Made by a program: the position numbers and the translations under genes. Below are positions 9,011 through 17,405 of a stretch of DNA of 64,000 bases, in pieces. Numbering within the stretch: position 1 is the stretch's first letter; each line of letters opens with the position of its first letter. The notes under the pieces were generated by a model that saw only the letters and a list, made by a program, of their open reading frames with translations, was not told the DNA's origin and did not search any database. The DNA is from Micromonospora rifamycinica (GTDB lineage Bacteria; Actinomycetota; Actinomycetes; Mycobacteriales; Micromonosporaceae): the NCBI RefSeq assembly GCF_900090265.1, contig NZ_LT607752.1, positions 5,648,001 through 5,712,000 on the forward strand, in the 5' to 3' direction.

Positions 9011-9555
9011 CGTACCCGGAACTGCTGTTGTGGGGAAATTCCACCATAGAACTTTTTTTCAATGGGATTCCTGCTCTTGAAAATCCTGTGCGCGGCCGGG
9101 TTGACTGGGACACACGGGTTCGCGGTCATCCGGCCGGGGCGCGATCACCGAGGGCGGCGGGAGAGACCTGGGGAGGCGTCCGCCGCCCGGCTGCCCCGTC
9201 GGGCGGGCTCCTGAAACTGGGGGAGGAGCCCGCCCGTTCCCGCCCGGTCGCCGCGCCCGGCCCACCGCCCGGTGGCCGCGCCCGGCCCATGGCGCCCTGT
9301 CCGCCGCGCCCGGCCGCTCGCGCCGGTCTCCGCGCCGGGTGAGGAATGCGGGTCGGGAGCGGCGGGAATGCGACCCGGTGAGCGGGCGTTACCACTGCCG
9401 GACCGATCGTGTGGCCCGCCCGTCGGGCCGGCTCACGCCCATGGCACACTGGTCAATCGGCCACCGGTTCCGGTTCACGCCCGAGTCCGTCGCGCACCAG
9501 GCGGCGGGGGATCAGCGGCGACCCGGCGACCACCTGACGAAAGGACCGAGGCGAC
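9011..9555. other. 545-bp gap with AT-rich island and second strong hairpin
   Basis: No convincing gene. 9027-9090 is strikingly AT-rich for this genome and contains a T7 run. TTGACT (9101-9106) resembles a -35 box. A hairpin with a perfect 13-bp stem (9200-9212 with 9224-9236, arm CGGGCGGGCTCCT) follows about 100 nt later. Promoter-like DNA followed by a terminator-like hairpin is the layout expected for a small RNA; equally it may be a long rpmE leader. 9240-9340 repeats CCGCGCCCGGCC several times. Confidence 0.4.
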
Positions 9556-9780
9556 ATGAAGCCCAACATCCACCCCGAATACGTGACCACCGAGGTCAAG
9601 TGCTCGTGCGGCAGCTCCTTCACCACCCGCAGCACCGCCAAGGGTGGCGCGATCAGCGTCGAGACCTGCAGCGCCTGCCACCCGTTCTACACCGGTAAGC
9701 AGCGCGTCCTCGACACCGCCGGCCGGGTCGCCAAGTTCCAGCAGAAGTACGCCAAGGTTCAGGCGAAGAAGGCCAAGTAG
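9556..9780 (+). CDS. rpmE: 50S ribosomal protein L31 (zinc-binding, C+ form)
   Basis: 74 residues, start ATG with GAAAGGA upstream. Begins MKPNIHPEY, as the family does. The cysteines CSC (residues 16 and 18) and CSAC (37 and 40) make the zinc-binding version, so this is the housekeeping paralogue rather than the zinc-starvation (C-) copy that Zur normally controls. The C-terminus is Lys-rich. Lies between rho and prfA as in most actinobacteria; its own terminator follows. Confidence 0.96.
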   Translation: MKPNIHPEYVTTEVKCSCGSSFTTRSTAKGGAISVETCSACHPFYTGKQRVLDTAGRVAKFQQKYAKVQAKKAK

Positions 9781-9791
9781 CTTCACCGACG

Positions 9792-9826
9792 ACGCCCGTG
9801 TCCGGCCCCGTGCCGGACGCGGGCGT
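9792..9826 (+). terminator. hairpin after rpmE
   Basis: 15-bp stem with one G-U pair (9792-9806 with 9812-9826, arm ACGCCCGTGTCCGGC), 5-nt loop, 11 nt after the rpmE stop. Separates rpmE from prfA. Confidence 0.75.
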
Positions 9827-9894
9827 TCGTCCGTTCCGCCTACTTTCGCCGTCCTGTGACCTGCCGTCCCGTACCCGTCGAAGGAGTATCCCGT

Positions 9895-10983
9895 ATGAGC
9901 AGCGAGCGCCTGGCCGCCCTCCTCGACGAGTACGCCGAGCTGGAGAAGCGGCTGGCCGACCCGGCCATCCACGCCGACCAGAACACCGCCCGTCGGGTCG
10001 GCCGCCGCTATGCCGAGCTGGTCCCACTGCACAAGGCCGCAGGCGAACTGGAGCAGGCCCGGGCGGATCTGGTCGCGGCCCGGGAGCTGGCCGCCGAGGA
10101 ACCGGCCTTCGCCGAGGAGGCGGAGTCGATCGCGGCGACCCTGCCGGTGCTCGAGGAACGGCTGGCGGAGCTGCTGATCCCCCGGGATCCGCACGACGCC
10201 AAGGACGTGATCATCGAGATCAAGGCCGGTGAGGGCGGGGAGGAGTCGGCGCTCTTCGCCGGGGACCTGCTGCGGATGTACACCAGGTACGCCGAGCGGC
10301 ACGGCTGGCTGACCGAGGTGATCGACGCGCAGGACTCCGACCTCGGCGGGGTCAAGGACGTCTCGTTGGCGATCAAGACCAGGGGAGTCCCGGACGCCGG
10401 CAACGGGGTCTGGTCCCGGCTCAAGTGGGAGGGCGGCGTGCACCGGGTGCAGCGAGTCCCGGTCACCGAGTCGCAGGGGCGCATCCACACCAGCGCGGCC
10501 GGCGTGCTGGTGCTGCCCGAGGCCGAGGAGGTCGACGTCACCATCGACCCGAACGACCTGCGGATCGACGTGTTCCGGTCGTCCGGGCCGGGTGGGCAGT
10601 CGGTGAACACCACCGACTCGGCGGTCCGGATCACCCACCTGCCGACCGGCGTGGTGGTCTCCTGCCAGAACGAGAAGTCCCAGTTGCAGAACCGGGAGCA
10701 GGCGATGCGGATCCTGCGGGCCAGGCTGCTGGCGGTGGCCCAGGAGCAGGCCGACGCCGCCGCCTCGGACGCCCGCAAGGCGCAGGTCCGCACCGTGGAC
10801 CGCTCGGAGCGGATCCGCACCTACAACTTCCCGCAGAACCGGATCACCGACCACCGGATCGGCTACACGGCGTACAACCTCGACCTGGCCCTCGCCGGGG
10901 AGCTGGACGGCGTCCTGGACGCCCTCACCGAGGCCGATCGCGCCGCCCGGCTCGCCGGCGACACCGAACTGACCCGCCACTGA
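9895..10983 (+). CDS. prfA: peptide chain release factor 1
   Basis: 362 residues from ATG 9895, with AAGGAG at 9881-9886; an upstream in-frame GTG has no ribosome site. Contains the catalytic SSGPGGQSVNTTDSAVRITH loop (GGQ at ~residue 229) and the N-terminal helical domain. The RF1 rather than RF2 assignment follows from the rpmE-prfA-prmC context and from the absence of a programmed frameshift. It releases peptides at UAA/UAG; PrmC, encoded 1.7 kb downstream, methylates the Gln of GGQ. The usual prfA-prmC adjacency is interrupted here by an opposite-strand GGDEF gene. Confidence 0.96.
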   Translation: MSSERLAALLDEYAELEKRLADPAIHADQNTARRVGRRYAELVPLHKAAGELEQARADLVAARELAAEEPAFAEEAESIAATLPVLEERLAELLIPRDPHDAKDVIIEIKAGEGGEESALFAGDLLRMYTRYAERHGWLTEVIDAQDSDLGGVKDVSLAIKTRGVPDAGNGVWSRLKWEGGVHRVQRVPVTESQGRIHTSAAGVLVLPEAEEVDVTIDPNDLRIDVFRSSGPGGQSVNTTDSAVRITHLPTGVVVSCQNEKSQLQNREQAMRILRARLLAVAQEQADAAASDARKAQVRTVDRSERIRTYNFPQNRITDHRIGYTAYNLDLALAGELDGVLDALTEADRAARLAGDTELTRH

Positions 10984-11001
10984 CCCGGGGCCGGGGGCGG
11001 G

Positions 11002-12552
11002 TCAGCAGACGCGGGGGCGGGTCTTGGCCCGCAGCATCTCCCGGTCGGCGATCTCGAACGCGGTGCCGAGGGCGTCGCGCACCGCGGTGCCGCCACCGCC
11101 GCCGTGGACCTCGGCGAAACCGATGCTCACCCCGACCGGGGTGCCGGGCACCAGCGACTCCCAGTCCTCGGTACGCACGGCCGCGTCGATCCGGCGGGCC
11201 ACCTCGGCGGCCTCGGTCATGCCGGCCCCGGAGAGCACCACCACGAACTCGTCGCCGCCGTAGCGGGCCACGACGTCGCCGCGGCGCATCACCCGGTTGA
11301 TCACCCCGGCGATGCGTTGCAGCACCAGGTCGCCGGAGTGGTGGCCGTGGGTGGTGTTGACCGCCTTGAAGCCGTCCAGGTCGCAGACGCCGATCACCAC
11401 CCGCTCGCCCCGGGACACCACCGAGGCGACGTGCCGCTCCAACTGACGCCGGTTGGCCAGGCCGGTCAGCGGGTCGGTCAGCGCCTCGCCCTCGTAGCGG
11501 GCCGCCTCCCGGCGCATCTCCTCGTGGTCGATCCGGGCCGCGATGCCGTCGATGTAGACGTCCCGCAGCCGGTCGTTGCGCTGTGCGGCCAGCCGGAACG
11601 CCCGCCGGTCGGCGCGGTGCGCGGCGGCGTGGTCACCGGCCCGGGAGAGGGCGATGCTGCGCAGCCGGGACGCCTCCGCCGCACCGAGCGTCTCGGCCGA
11701 CACCCGGGCCGAGTCCAGCCGGGTGATCGCCTCGATCGGGCGTTCGTCGGCGACCGCCAGGCACACGTGGCCGAGCTGGCGCATGTCCCGGGCCCGGGCG
11801 CTGTCACCGCCGTAGCCGAGCAGCCGGGCCGGTTCCGGGCCGACCGGGGCCGGGTCACCGAGCGCGGCCCGGCGGACGGCCGCGTAGCCGTACGCGGCGA
11901 GACTGCTCGGGCGCAGCCGGTCGGCCCGGCCGTCGGCGGTGAACCGGGACAGGTCGGCCGCGATGTCGCGGAGCACCCGCAGGCAGCCGTCGCTGTCGCC
12001 GTTGTGGTCCAGCGCGACGGCGTTGCGCAGCCGGATGCCCGGTGCGGCGAAGGTCTCCTCCGGGATGCCGGCGGCGGCGCCGTGCTGGCGGGCCCGTTCG
12101 ATAGCGCCCAGCGCGTAGCCGTGGAAGCTGAGGTAGGAGTACGCCATCGCCAGGTCGTGCCAGCCCCAGGCGGTGTCCCGGTCGCGGTCCTCCGCCGCGC
12201 CGAGCGCGCGGGCCGCCCGGACCAGGTGGGTGACGCACCGGTCCAGCGCGCCCTGGTGGTGCGCGGCCAGCGCCGCCAACGCGTTGAGGTGCCCGTGCAG
12301 GTAGGGCTCGGGGAGGTCCCGGACGGCGCCGGAGGCGTCCTCGATGGCCCGGGTGAACTCGGCGGTCCGGCCGAGGTTGATCAGCGCGCAGAGCCGCTGC
12401 ACCAGGGCGTCGGCCCTGGTGTACGGGTCGGTGGAGGTGCGCAGCACCCGGTCGAGCACCACGATCGCCTCGGCCGAGCGGCTGGCCTCCTGGAGGTGGC
12501 GGGCGTGCGTCAGGGCGTCAACCTGGTCGTCGACCCGGTCGAGCCACCCCAC
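11002..12552 (-). CDS. TPR-like / GGDEF diguanylate cyclase
   Basis: 516 residues, ATG at 12552. The N-terminal ~340 residues are helical with repeated Ala/Leu/Arg patterns resembling tetratricopeptide repeats (a likely sensor or scaffold); there is no membrane segment, so it is cytoplasmic. The C-terminal domain (from DPLTGLANRRQLERHV at ~residue 364) is a full GGDEF domain with intact active site YGGDEF. An RRGD inhibitory I-site sits five residues before it, so it should make cyclic di-GMP with product feedback. In filamentous actinomycetes c-di-GMP controls development through BldD and WhiG/RsiG. The gene is inserted on the opposite strand between prfA and prmC and is divergent from prmC. 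Confidence 0.9.
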   Translation of the reverse strand: MGWLDRVDDQVDALTHARHLQEASRSAEAIVVLDRVLRTSTDPYTRADALVQRLCALINLGRTAEFTRAIEDASGAVRDLPEPYLHGHLNALAALAAHHQGALDRCVTHLVRAARALGAAEDRDRDTAWGWHDLAMAYSYLSFHGYALGAIERARQHGAAAGIPEETFAAPGIRLRNAVALDHNGDSDGCLRVLRDIAADLSRFTADGRADRLRPSSLAAYGYAAVRRAALGDPAPVGPEPARLLGYGGDSARARDMRQLGHVCLAVADERPIEAITRLDSARVSAETLGAAEASRLRSIALSRAGDHAAAHRADRRAFRLAAQRNDRLRDVYIDGIAARIDHEEMRREAARYEGEALTDPLTGLANRRQLERHVASVVSRGERVVIGVCDLDGFKAVNTTHGHHSGDLVLQRIAGVINRVMRRGDVVARYGGDEFVVVLSGAGMTEAAEVARRIDAAVRTEDWESLVPGTPVGVSIGFAEVHGGGGGTAVRDALGTAFEIADREMLRAKTRPRVC

Positions 12553-12658
12553 CTGGCGAACCTCCTGTCGGCGCGCGATCGGACGATCCGTGTCACCACC
12601 GGGACGGCGCGGTGACCTACCCGCACGTGTACGGCCGGCGACGCCTCATGATTATGTC

Positions 12659-13606
12659 GTGACCTCACTTCCACGCCACCCGTCCGAAGGGACAGAACGC
12701 GAGCGGCCCTCGCCGGTGGTGGCCCGTGCCGCCCGTACCCTCGCCGCCGCCGGGGTGGCCTCGGCCCGTTCCGAGGCGGAGCAGCTCGCCGCGTACGTGC
12801 TGGAGGTGCCCCGGGGGCGGCTGGCCCTCGCCGACGGCTTCACCCCGGCCCAGCGGGACCGGTACGACGCGCTGGTGGCCCGGCGGGCCGACCGTGAGCC
12901 GTTGCAGCACCTGACCGGGCGGGCCGGCTTCCGGCACCTGGAGCTGGCGGTCGGGCCGGGGGTCTTCGTGCCCCGCCCGGAGACGGAGTTGCTGGCCGGC
13001 TGGGGGATCGAGCGGGCGTCGACCCGACCGGCTCCGGTGGTGGTCGACCTGTGCAGTGGTTCCGGGGCGGTCGCGCTGGCGGTGGCCCAGGAGGTCCCGA
13101 CGGCCCGGGTGGTGGCGGTGGAGCGGTCCCCCGCCGCGCTGGCCTGGCTGCGGCGCAACGCGGCGGGTCGGGCCGCCGCCGGGGACCGGCCGGTCGAGGT
13201 GGTGGCCGCCGACGTCACCGATCCGGGGCTGCTCGCCGACCTGGTCGGCGCGGTGGACGTGCTGCTGTGCAACCCGCCGTACGTGCCGCGTGCGGTGGTG
13301 GTCCCGCCGGAGGTGGCCGGGTTCGACCCGGACGAGGCGGTGTTCGGCGGGGCGGACGGGCTGGCGGTGGTCCGGCCGGTGCTGCGCCGGGCGGCCGACC
13401 TGCTGCGCCCCGGCGGTGACCTGGGTGTCGAGCACGACGACACGCATGGCGCGGCAGTGCCGGCGTTGCTCGCCGCGGACGGCCGGTACACGGCGGTGCG
13501 GGCGCACCGGGACCTGGCCGGCCGACCCCGGTTCGCCACCGCGTCCCGCGGGTCGGACGGCCCGCACGCCGTCCGCGGGCCGGCGTGGCAGACTGGCTCC
13601 TCGTGA
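12659..13606 (+). CDS. prmC: release factor glutamine methyltransferase
   Basis: 315 residues from GTG 12659. SAM-dependent methyltransferase: N-terminal helical domain with VFVPRPETELL (~residues 103-113), motif I VVDLCSGSGAVALAVA, and the catalytic NPPYVPRAVV (~residues 205-214) typical of Gln methylation. The motif I form D-L-C-S-G-S-G and the variable C-terminal tail are common in actinobacterial PrmC. The in-frame extension upstream (to 12344) runs antisense through the GGDEF gene and is rejected. The stop overlaps the next ATG by one base (TGATG), indicating translational coupling with tsaC. Confidence 0.93.
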   Translation: MTSLPRHPSEGTERERPSPVVARAARTLAAAGVASARSEAEQLAAYVLEVPRGRLALADGFTPAQRDRYDALVARRADREPLQHLTGRAGFRHLELAVGPGVFVPRPETELLAGWGIERASTRPAPVVVDLCSGSGAVALAVAQEVPTARVVAVERSPAALAWLRRNAAGRAAAGDRPVEVVAADVTDPGLLADLVGAVDVLLCNPPYVPRAVVVPPEVAGFDPDEAVFGGADGLAVVRPVLRRAADLLRPGGDLGVEHDDTHGAAVPALLAADGRYTAVRAHRDLAGRPRFATASRGSDGPHAVRGPAWQTGSS

Positions 13607-14250
13607 TGCTCTACGACTGTCGGTCGCCCGCCGACCGGGACCGCGGGGTGGCCGCGGCGATCGAGGCGGTCAAGAACGGCGAGCTGGTCGTTCTGCCCAC
13701 CGACACGGTCTACGGGATCGGCGCGGACGCGTTCACCCCGTACGCGGTGCGGGCGCTCTCCGATGCCCGGGGCGGCAGCCAGCAGGCGCCGCCGGTGCTG
13801 ATCGGCTCCCGGCACACCCTCGACGGCCTGGTCTTCTCGCTGCCCAAGGCGGCCCGGGACCTGGTGGAGGCGTTCTGGCCGGGGGCGTTGACCATCGTGG
13901 TGGAGCACTCGCCGAGCCTCGCCTGGGACCTGGGCGACGCCAGCGGCACGGTCGCGGTGCGGATGCCGCTGCACCCGGTGGCGCTGGAGGTGCTGCGGGA
14001 GACCGGCCCGATGGCGGTGGCCGCCGCCAACAAGGTGGGCCAGCCGGCCGCGGTGACCGCCGAGGAGGCCCGCGACCAGCTCAGTTACTCGGTGCGCGTC
14101 TATCTGGAGGCTGGCGCGTGCCCCGACCCGGTGCCGAGCACCATCGTCGACCTGACCGGTGAGACGCCCCGGCTGCTCCGGGCCGGCGCGATCGACCTGG
14201 ACCAGCTCCGGGAGGTCGCGCCGGACGTCCTCGACGAGCGGAGCGCCTGA
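13606..14250 (+). CDS. tsaC: L-threonylcarbamoyladenylate synthase (YrdC/Sua5 family)
   Basis: 214 residues from ATG 13606 (GTG 13603 possible). YrdC domain: VVLPTDTVYGIGADAF (~residues 28-43) holds the conserved threonine/ATP pocket; the usual SKR-type basic loop appears as DARGGSQQAPPVLIGS (~residues 54-69); the ending has PSTIVDLTG. It makes threonylcarbamoyl-AMP for the universal tRNA t6A37 modification. It is the short form without the Sua5 C-terminal domain. Coupled to prmC by TGATG overlap and to the phosphatase by directly abutting codons (TGA GTG). Confidence 0.92.
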   Translation: MLYDCRSPADRDRGVAAAIEAVKNGELVVLPTDTVYGIGADAFTPYAVRALSDARGGSQQAPPVLIGSRHTLDGLVFSLPKAARDLVEAFWPGALTIVVEHSPSLAWDLGDASGTVAVRMPLHPVALEVLRETGPMAVAAANKVGQPAAVTAEEARDQLSYSVRVYLEAGACPDPVPSTIVDLTGETPRLLRAGAIDLDQLREVAPDVLDERSA

Positions 14251-14862
14251 GTGCCGCCGTTCACCGTCCTGCACGTCTGCATGGGCAACATCTGCCGGTC
14301 CCCGATGGCCGAGCGGCTGCTGGTGCTGGCCGTCCGGGAGCGGCTGGGCCGGCTCGGTGTCGACCCGGCCGGCTCGGACGCGCTACTGCACAGCCACAGC
14401 GCCGGGACGGGCGGCTGGCACGCGGGGGAGGAGATGAACCCGCCCGCGGCAAGGCAGGTGCTGGGCCGGGGCGGTGACGTCGAGGGCTTCGCCGCCCGCA
14501 AGCTGCGCTCCGACCTGATCGACGCCGCCGACCTCGTCCTCACCGCCACCGCCGACCAGCAGGAGTACGTGGTGGCGTTGCGCCCGGACGCGGCCTCGCG
14601 CACCTTCGTGCTGAGGGAGTTCGGCCGGCTGCTCGGCGTGCTGGACACCGCCGCCCTGCCGCCGGCCCGGGCCGTCCCGGAGGCGGTGTACGCCCGGGGG
14701 GTCGCCCTGGTGGCGGCGGCCGACGCGGCGCGGCAGGGTGCGGCCGCGGTGCACTCCGACGACCTGGACGATCCGTGGGGCCGGGGCGACCAGTGCTTCA
14801 GCCGGGTGGCCGACGAGATCGAGGAGACGGTGCACCCGCTCACCTCGGCCCTGCTGCCCTGA
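14251..14862 (+). CDS. low-molecular-weight protein tyrosine phosphatase
   Basis: 203 residues from GTG 14251, the codon after the tsaC stop. The N-terminal P-loop HVCMGNICRSPMAERLL (residues 8-24) contains the CX5R active site, and the general-acid loop appears as DDLDDPWG (~residues 170-177). Longer than the ~160-residue family average because of an insertion between the P-loop and the middle of the domain. It dephosphorylates phosphotyrosine, in bacteria often on capsule/EPS kinases. Third gene of the prmC operon; a functional link to tRNA modification is not obvious. Confidence 0.9.
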   Translation: MPPFTVLHVCMGNICRSPMAERLLVLAVRERLGRLGVDPAGSDALLHSHSAGTGGWHAGEEMNPPAARQVLGRGGDVEGFAARKLRSDLIDAADLVLTATADQQEYVVALRPDAASRTFVLREFGRLLGVLDTAALPPARAVPEAVYARGVALVAAADAARQGAAAVHSDDLDDPWGRGDQCFSRVADEIEETVHPLTSALLP

Positions 14863-15055
14863 TTCGCCGCCGTTTCCACCCCGGTCGGTGGCCCTGGTGG
14901 CGGTGCGGTCTCGTCCGGGTGACCGGGGCGGCGTGTCCCGCTCCGCGCGCCGTGTCCGCCCCGCGCGCTTAATCCGTTTTTGCGGAAAGATGAGAGTTCG
15001 GGTGGTTTTGCGGGTCATGCTGAACGGGTCCTGACGACTCCGGCGGGGAGTACCG

Positions 15056-17176
15056 ATGATCCGGACCCACCTCGACAAGGCGTTCACCGTGTTGCTCGCC
15101 GGCGTGCTCGCCGGACTGGTGCTGGCGGCGGCGGCCCTGCCGCTCGCCCTGGTGTTCGGCATCGGCTTCGGCGGGCTCGCGTCCTCCTACGCCGAACTGC
15201 CCAACACCCTGCGCGCCCCGCCCACCGCCCAACGCTCCACCCTGTACGCCGCCGACGGCGTCACCCTGATCACCTCGTTCTACACCGAGGACCGGGTGGA
15301 CGTGCCGCTGACCAAGGTGGCCCCGGTGATGCGGCAGGCCATCGTCGCCGCCGAGGACGCCCGCTTCTACCAGCACCGGGGCGTCGACCCGCGGGGCGTG
15401 GTGCGGGCGTTCACCGCCAACCAGCGCGACGGCCGGGCCCGGCAGGGCGCCTCCACGCTGAGCATGCAGTACGTCCGCAACGTGCTCAGCAACGATCCCC
15501 GACTGACCAAGGAGCAGCGGAAGAAGGCCACCGAGATCAGCACGGCCCGCAAGCTCCAGGAGATGCGGTACGCCCTGGCGCTGGAGCGCGAGCTGAGCAA
15601 GGACGAGATCCTCACCCGCTACCTCAACATCGCCTACTTCGGCGCTGGGGCGTACGGCATCGCGGCGGCGACCAAACGCTACTTCTCCACCACCCCGGCC
15701 AGGCTGACCCTGGCCCAGGCGTCGCTGCTGGCGGGGCTGGTCCGGTCCCCGGACACCGACGACCCGATCAACGGCGACGCCGACGCGGCGCTGACCCGCC
15801 GGTCGTACGTGCTGGACCGGATGGTGGCGCTGGGCCAGGTGCCGCCGGCCGACGCGGCGGCGGCCCGGGACGCCCCGCTGGCGCTACGGCCCAGCCGGAC
15901 ACCGAACGACTGCACCGCCGTGCCCGAGCAGCGCAACGACTGGGGTTTCTTCTGCGACTGGTTCACCCAGTGGTGGAGCGACCAGCCCGCCTTCGGCGCC
16001 ACCGCCGCCGAACGGCAGGACAACCTGCGCCGGGGTGGATTCCGGATCGTCTCCTCGCTCGACCCGGCCGTGCAGCGGGCGGCCGTGCGCCAGGTGGCCG
16101 ACATCTACGACGTCGACGATCCCCGGGCCGCGCCGGTGGCGGTGGTCCAGCCGGGCACCGGACGGGTGCTCGCCCTGGCGGTGAACCGCAACTACAGCGT
16201 GGACCCCAACCCGGCCGGGCAGCGCAACCATCCGAACACGGTCAACCAGCTGATCGCCGGTGGCAACGGCATCGAGGGCTATCAGGCCGGCTCGACGTTC
16301 AAGCTGTTCGCCCTGCTGGCGGCCCTGGAGTCCGGGCTGCCGCTGGAGACCGGCTTCGCCGCGCCGAGCCGGATCGTGACCCGGTTCCCGACCGACGACG
16401 CCCGGTCCGGCTGCGGCGGGCGGTGGTGTCCGGCCAACGCCACCCCCGAGTGGATGGACGGCTACCGGACCATGTGGACCGCCTTCGGCCGCTCGGTGAA
16501 CACCTACTTCGCCTGGCTCACCGAGAGGGTCGGCGCGGACCGGGTGGTGGAGATGGCCGAGCGGCTGGGCATCCGGTTCCGCGCCTCCGACGACGCCGCG
16601 CTGGCCCGGCACAGCGCCCGGGACTGGGGGGCTTTCACCCTCGGGGTCTCCTCCACCACCCCGCTCGACCTGGCCAACGCGTACGCCACGGTGGCCGCCG
16701 AGGGGACCTGGTGCGCGCCGTTGCCGGTGGTGTCGATCACCGACAGCGCCGGCCGGGAGGTGGCCGCCGCCCGGCCCGACTGCCGGCAGGTGATCGACAC
16801 CGAGGTGGCCCGGGCCGCCGCCGACGCGGCCCGCTGCCCGGTCGGCGACCAGTCGATGTACCGCCGCTGCGACGGGGGCACGGCGGAGAAGCTCCGGCCG
16901 GGGCTGGGTCGCCCGGTGGCCGGCAAGACCGGCAGCTCGGAGCGGAACGAGACCGAGTCGGTGGTGGCCTTCACCCCGCAGCTCGCGGTGGCCCAGATCG
17001 CCGCCAACCCGGACGATCCGCGGGACGCCGTCGGTGCCGCCGTCCAGTCCCGGATGGTCGACGCGGTGGGCCGGATCCTGGCCGACGCCCTGTCCGACAC
17101 CCCGGTCCGGGACTTCGTCCCCCCCGGCGAGTCGATCACGTACCGCCTCGCCCCCACCCCCCGCAACGGCAACTGA
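15056..17176 (+). CDS. class A penicillin-binding protein (transglycosylase/transpeptidase)
   Basis: 706 residues, ATG 15056 with GGGGAG upstream. One N-terminal membrane anchor (~residues 10-45), then a GT51 glycosyltransferase domain with AAEDARFYQHRGVD (~residues 98-111) and RQGASTLSMQYVRN (the family's GGSTITQQ box). The transpeptidase domain has SXXK (Ser ~413, GSTFKLF), SXN (SVN ~480) and KTGS (~624), all intact. It polymerises and cross-links peptidoglycan outside the membrane. Alone in its transcription unit; the 193-bp upstream gap ends in an AT-rich stretch (14970-15010) likely to contain the promoter. Confidence 0.93.
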   Translation: MIRTHLDKAFTVLLAGVLAGLVLAAAALPLALVFGIGFGGLASSYAELPNTLRAPPTAQRSTLYAADGVTLITSFYTEDRVDVPLTKVAPVMRQAIVAAEDARFYQHRGVDPRGVVRAFTANQRDGRARQGASTLSMQYVRNVLSNDPRLTKEQRKKATEISTARKLQEMRYALALERELSKDEILTRYLNIAYFGAGAYGIAAATKRYFSTTPARLTLAQASLLAGLVRSPDTDDPINGDADAALTRRSYVLDRMVALGQVPPADAAAARDAPLALRPSRTPNDCTAVPEQRNDWGFFCDWFTQWWSDQPAFGATAAERQDNLRRGGFRIVSSLDPAVQRAAVRQVADIYDVDDPRAAPVAVVQPGTGRVLALAVNRNYSVDPNPAGQRNHPNTVNQLIAGGNGIEGYQAGSTFKLFALLAALESGLPLETGFAAPSRIVTRFPTDDARSGCGGRWCPANATPEWMDGYRTMWTAFGRSVNTYFAWLTERVGADRVVEMAERLGIRFRASDDAALARHSARDWGAFTLGVSSTTPLDLANAYATVAAEGTWCAPLPVVSITDSAGREVAAARPDCRQVIDTEVARAAADAARCPVGDQSMYRRCDGGTAEKLRPGLGRPVAGKTGSSERNETESVVAFTPQLAVAQIAANPDDPRDAVGAAVQSRMVDAVGRILADALSDTPVRDFVPPGESITYRLAPTPRNGN

Positions 17177-17267
17177 CCCACCCCACCCCCGCCCCGCCCC
17201 CGCCCTCGCCCCACCCCCGCCCCGCCCTCGCCCCCACCCCCACCCCGCCCTCGCCCCACCCCCGCCC

Positions 17268-17342
17268 GTCGATCATGGAGTTGTGGTGCCCGCAGAACGG
17301 GTCAAAGCGGTCTGATCCGTCCACCACAACTCCATGATCGAC
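17268..17342. repeat. palindromic element, family A copy 1
   Basis: Two perfect 21-bp inverted arms (17268-17288 and 17322-17342), core GATCATGGAGTTGTGGTG, separated by 33 nt of unrelated sequence. The left flank is almost pure C-rich pyrimidine (17177-17267), the right flank G-rich purine (17343-17405). Lies between the convergent penicillin-binding protein and SDR genes, so it may end both transcripts. Two other copies with the same arms but different loops are at 51534-51610 and 57350-57423. Confidence 0.9.
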
Positions 17343-17405
17343 AGGAGCCGGGGGTGGGGGTGGGGGCGAGGGCGAGGGCGAGGGCGGGGTGGGGTGGGTG
17401 GGGGA

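Noticed and set aside
6591..9113. 840-residue open frame on the minus strand across rho
   Set aside because: Antisense shadow of rho and its repeats; low-complexity product with no motif and no ribosome site.
16500..17259. Minus-strand open frames overlapping the penicillin-binding protein end
   Set aside because: Antisense shadows; no ribosome site or motif.
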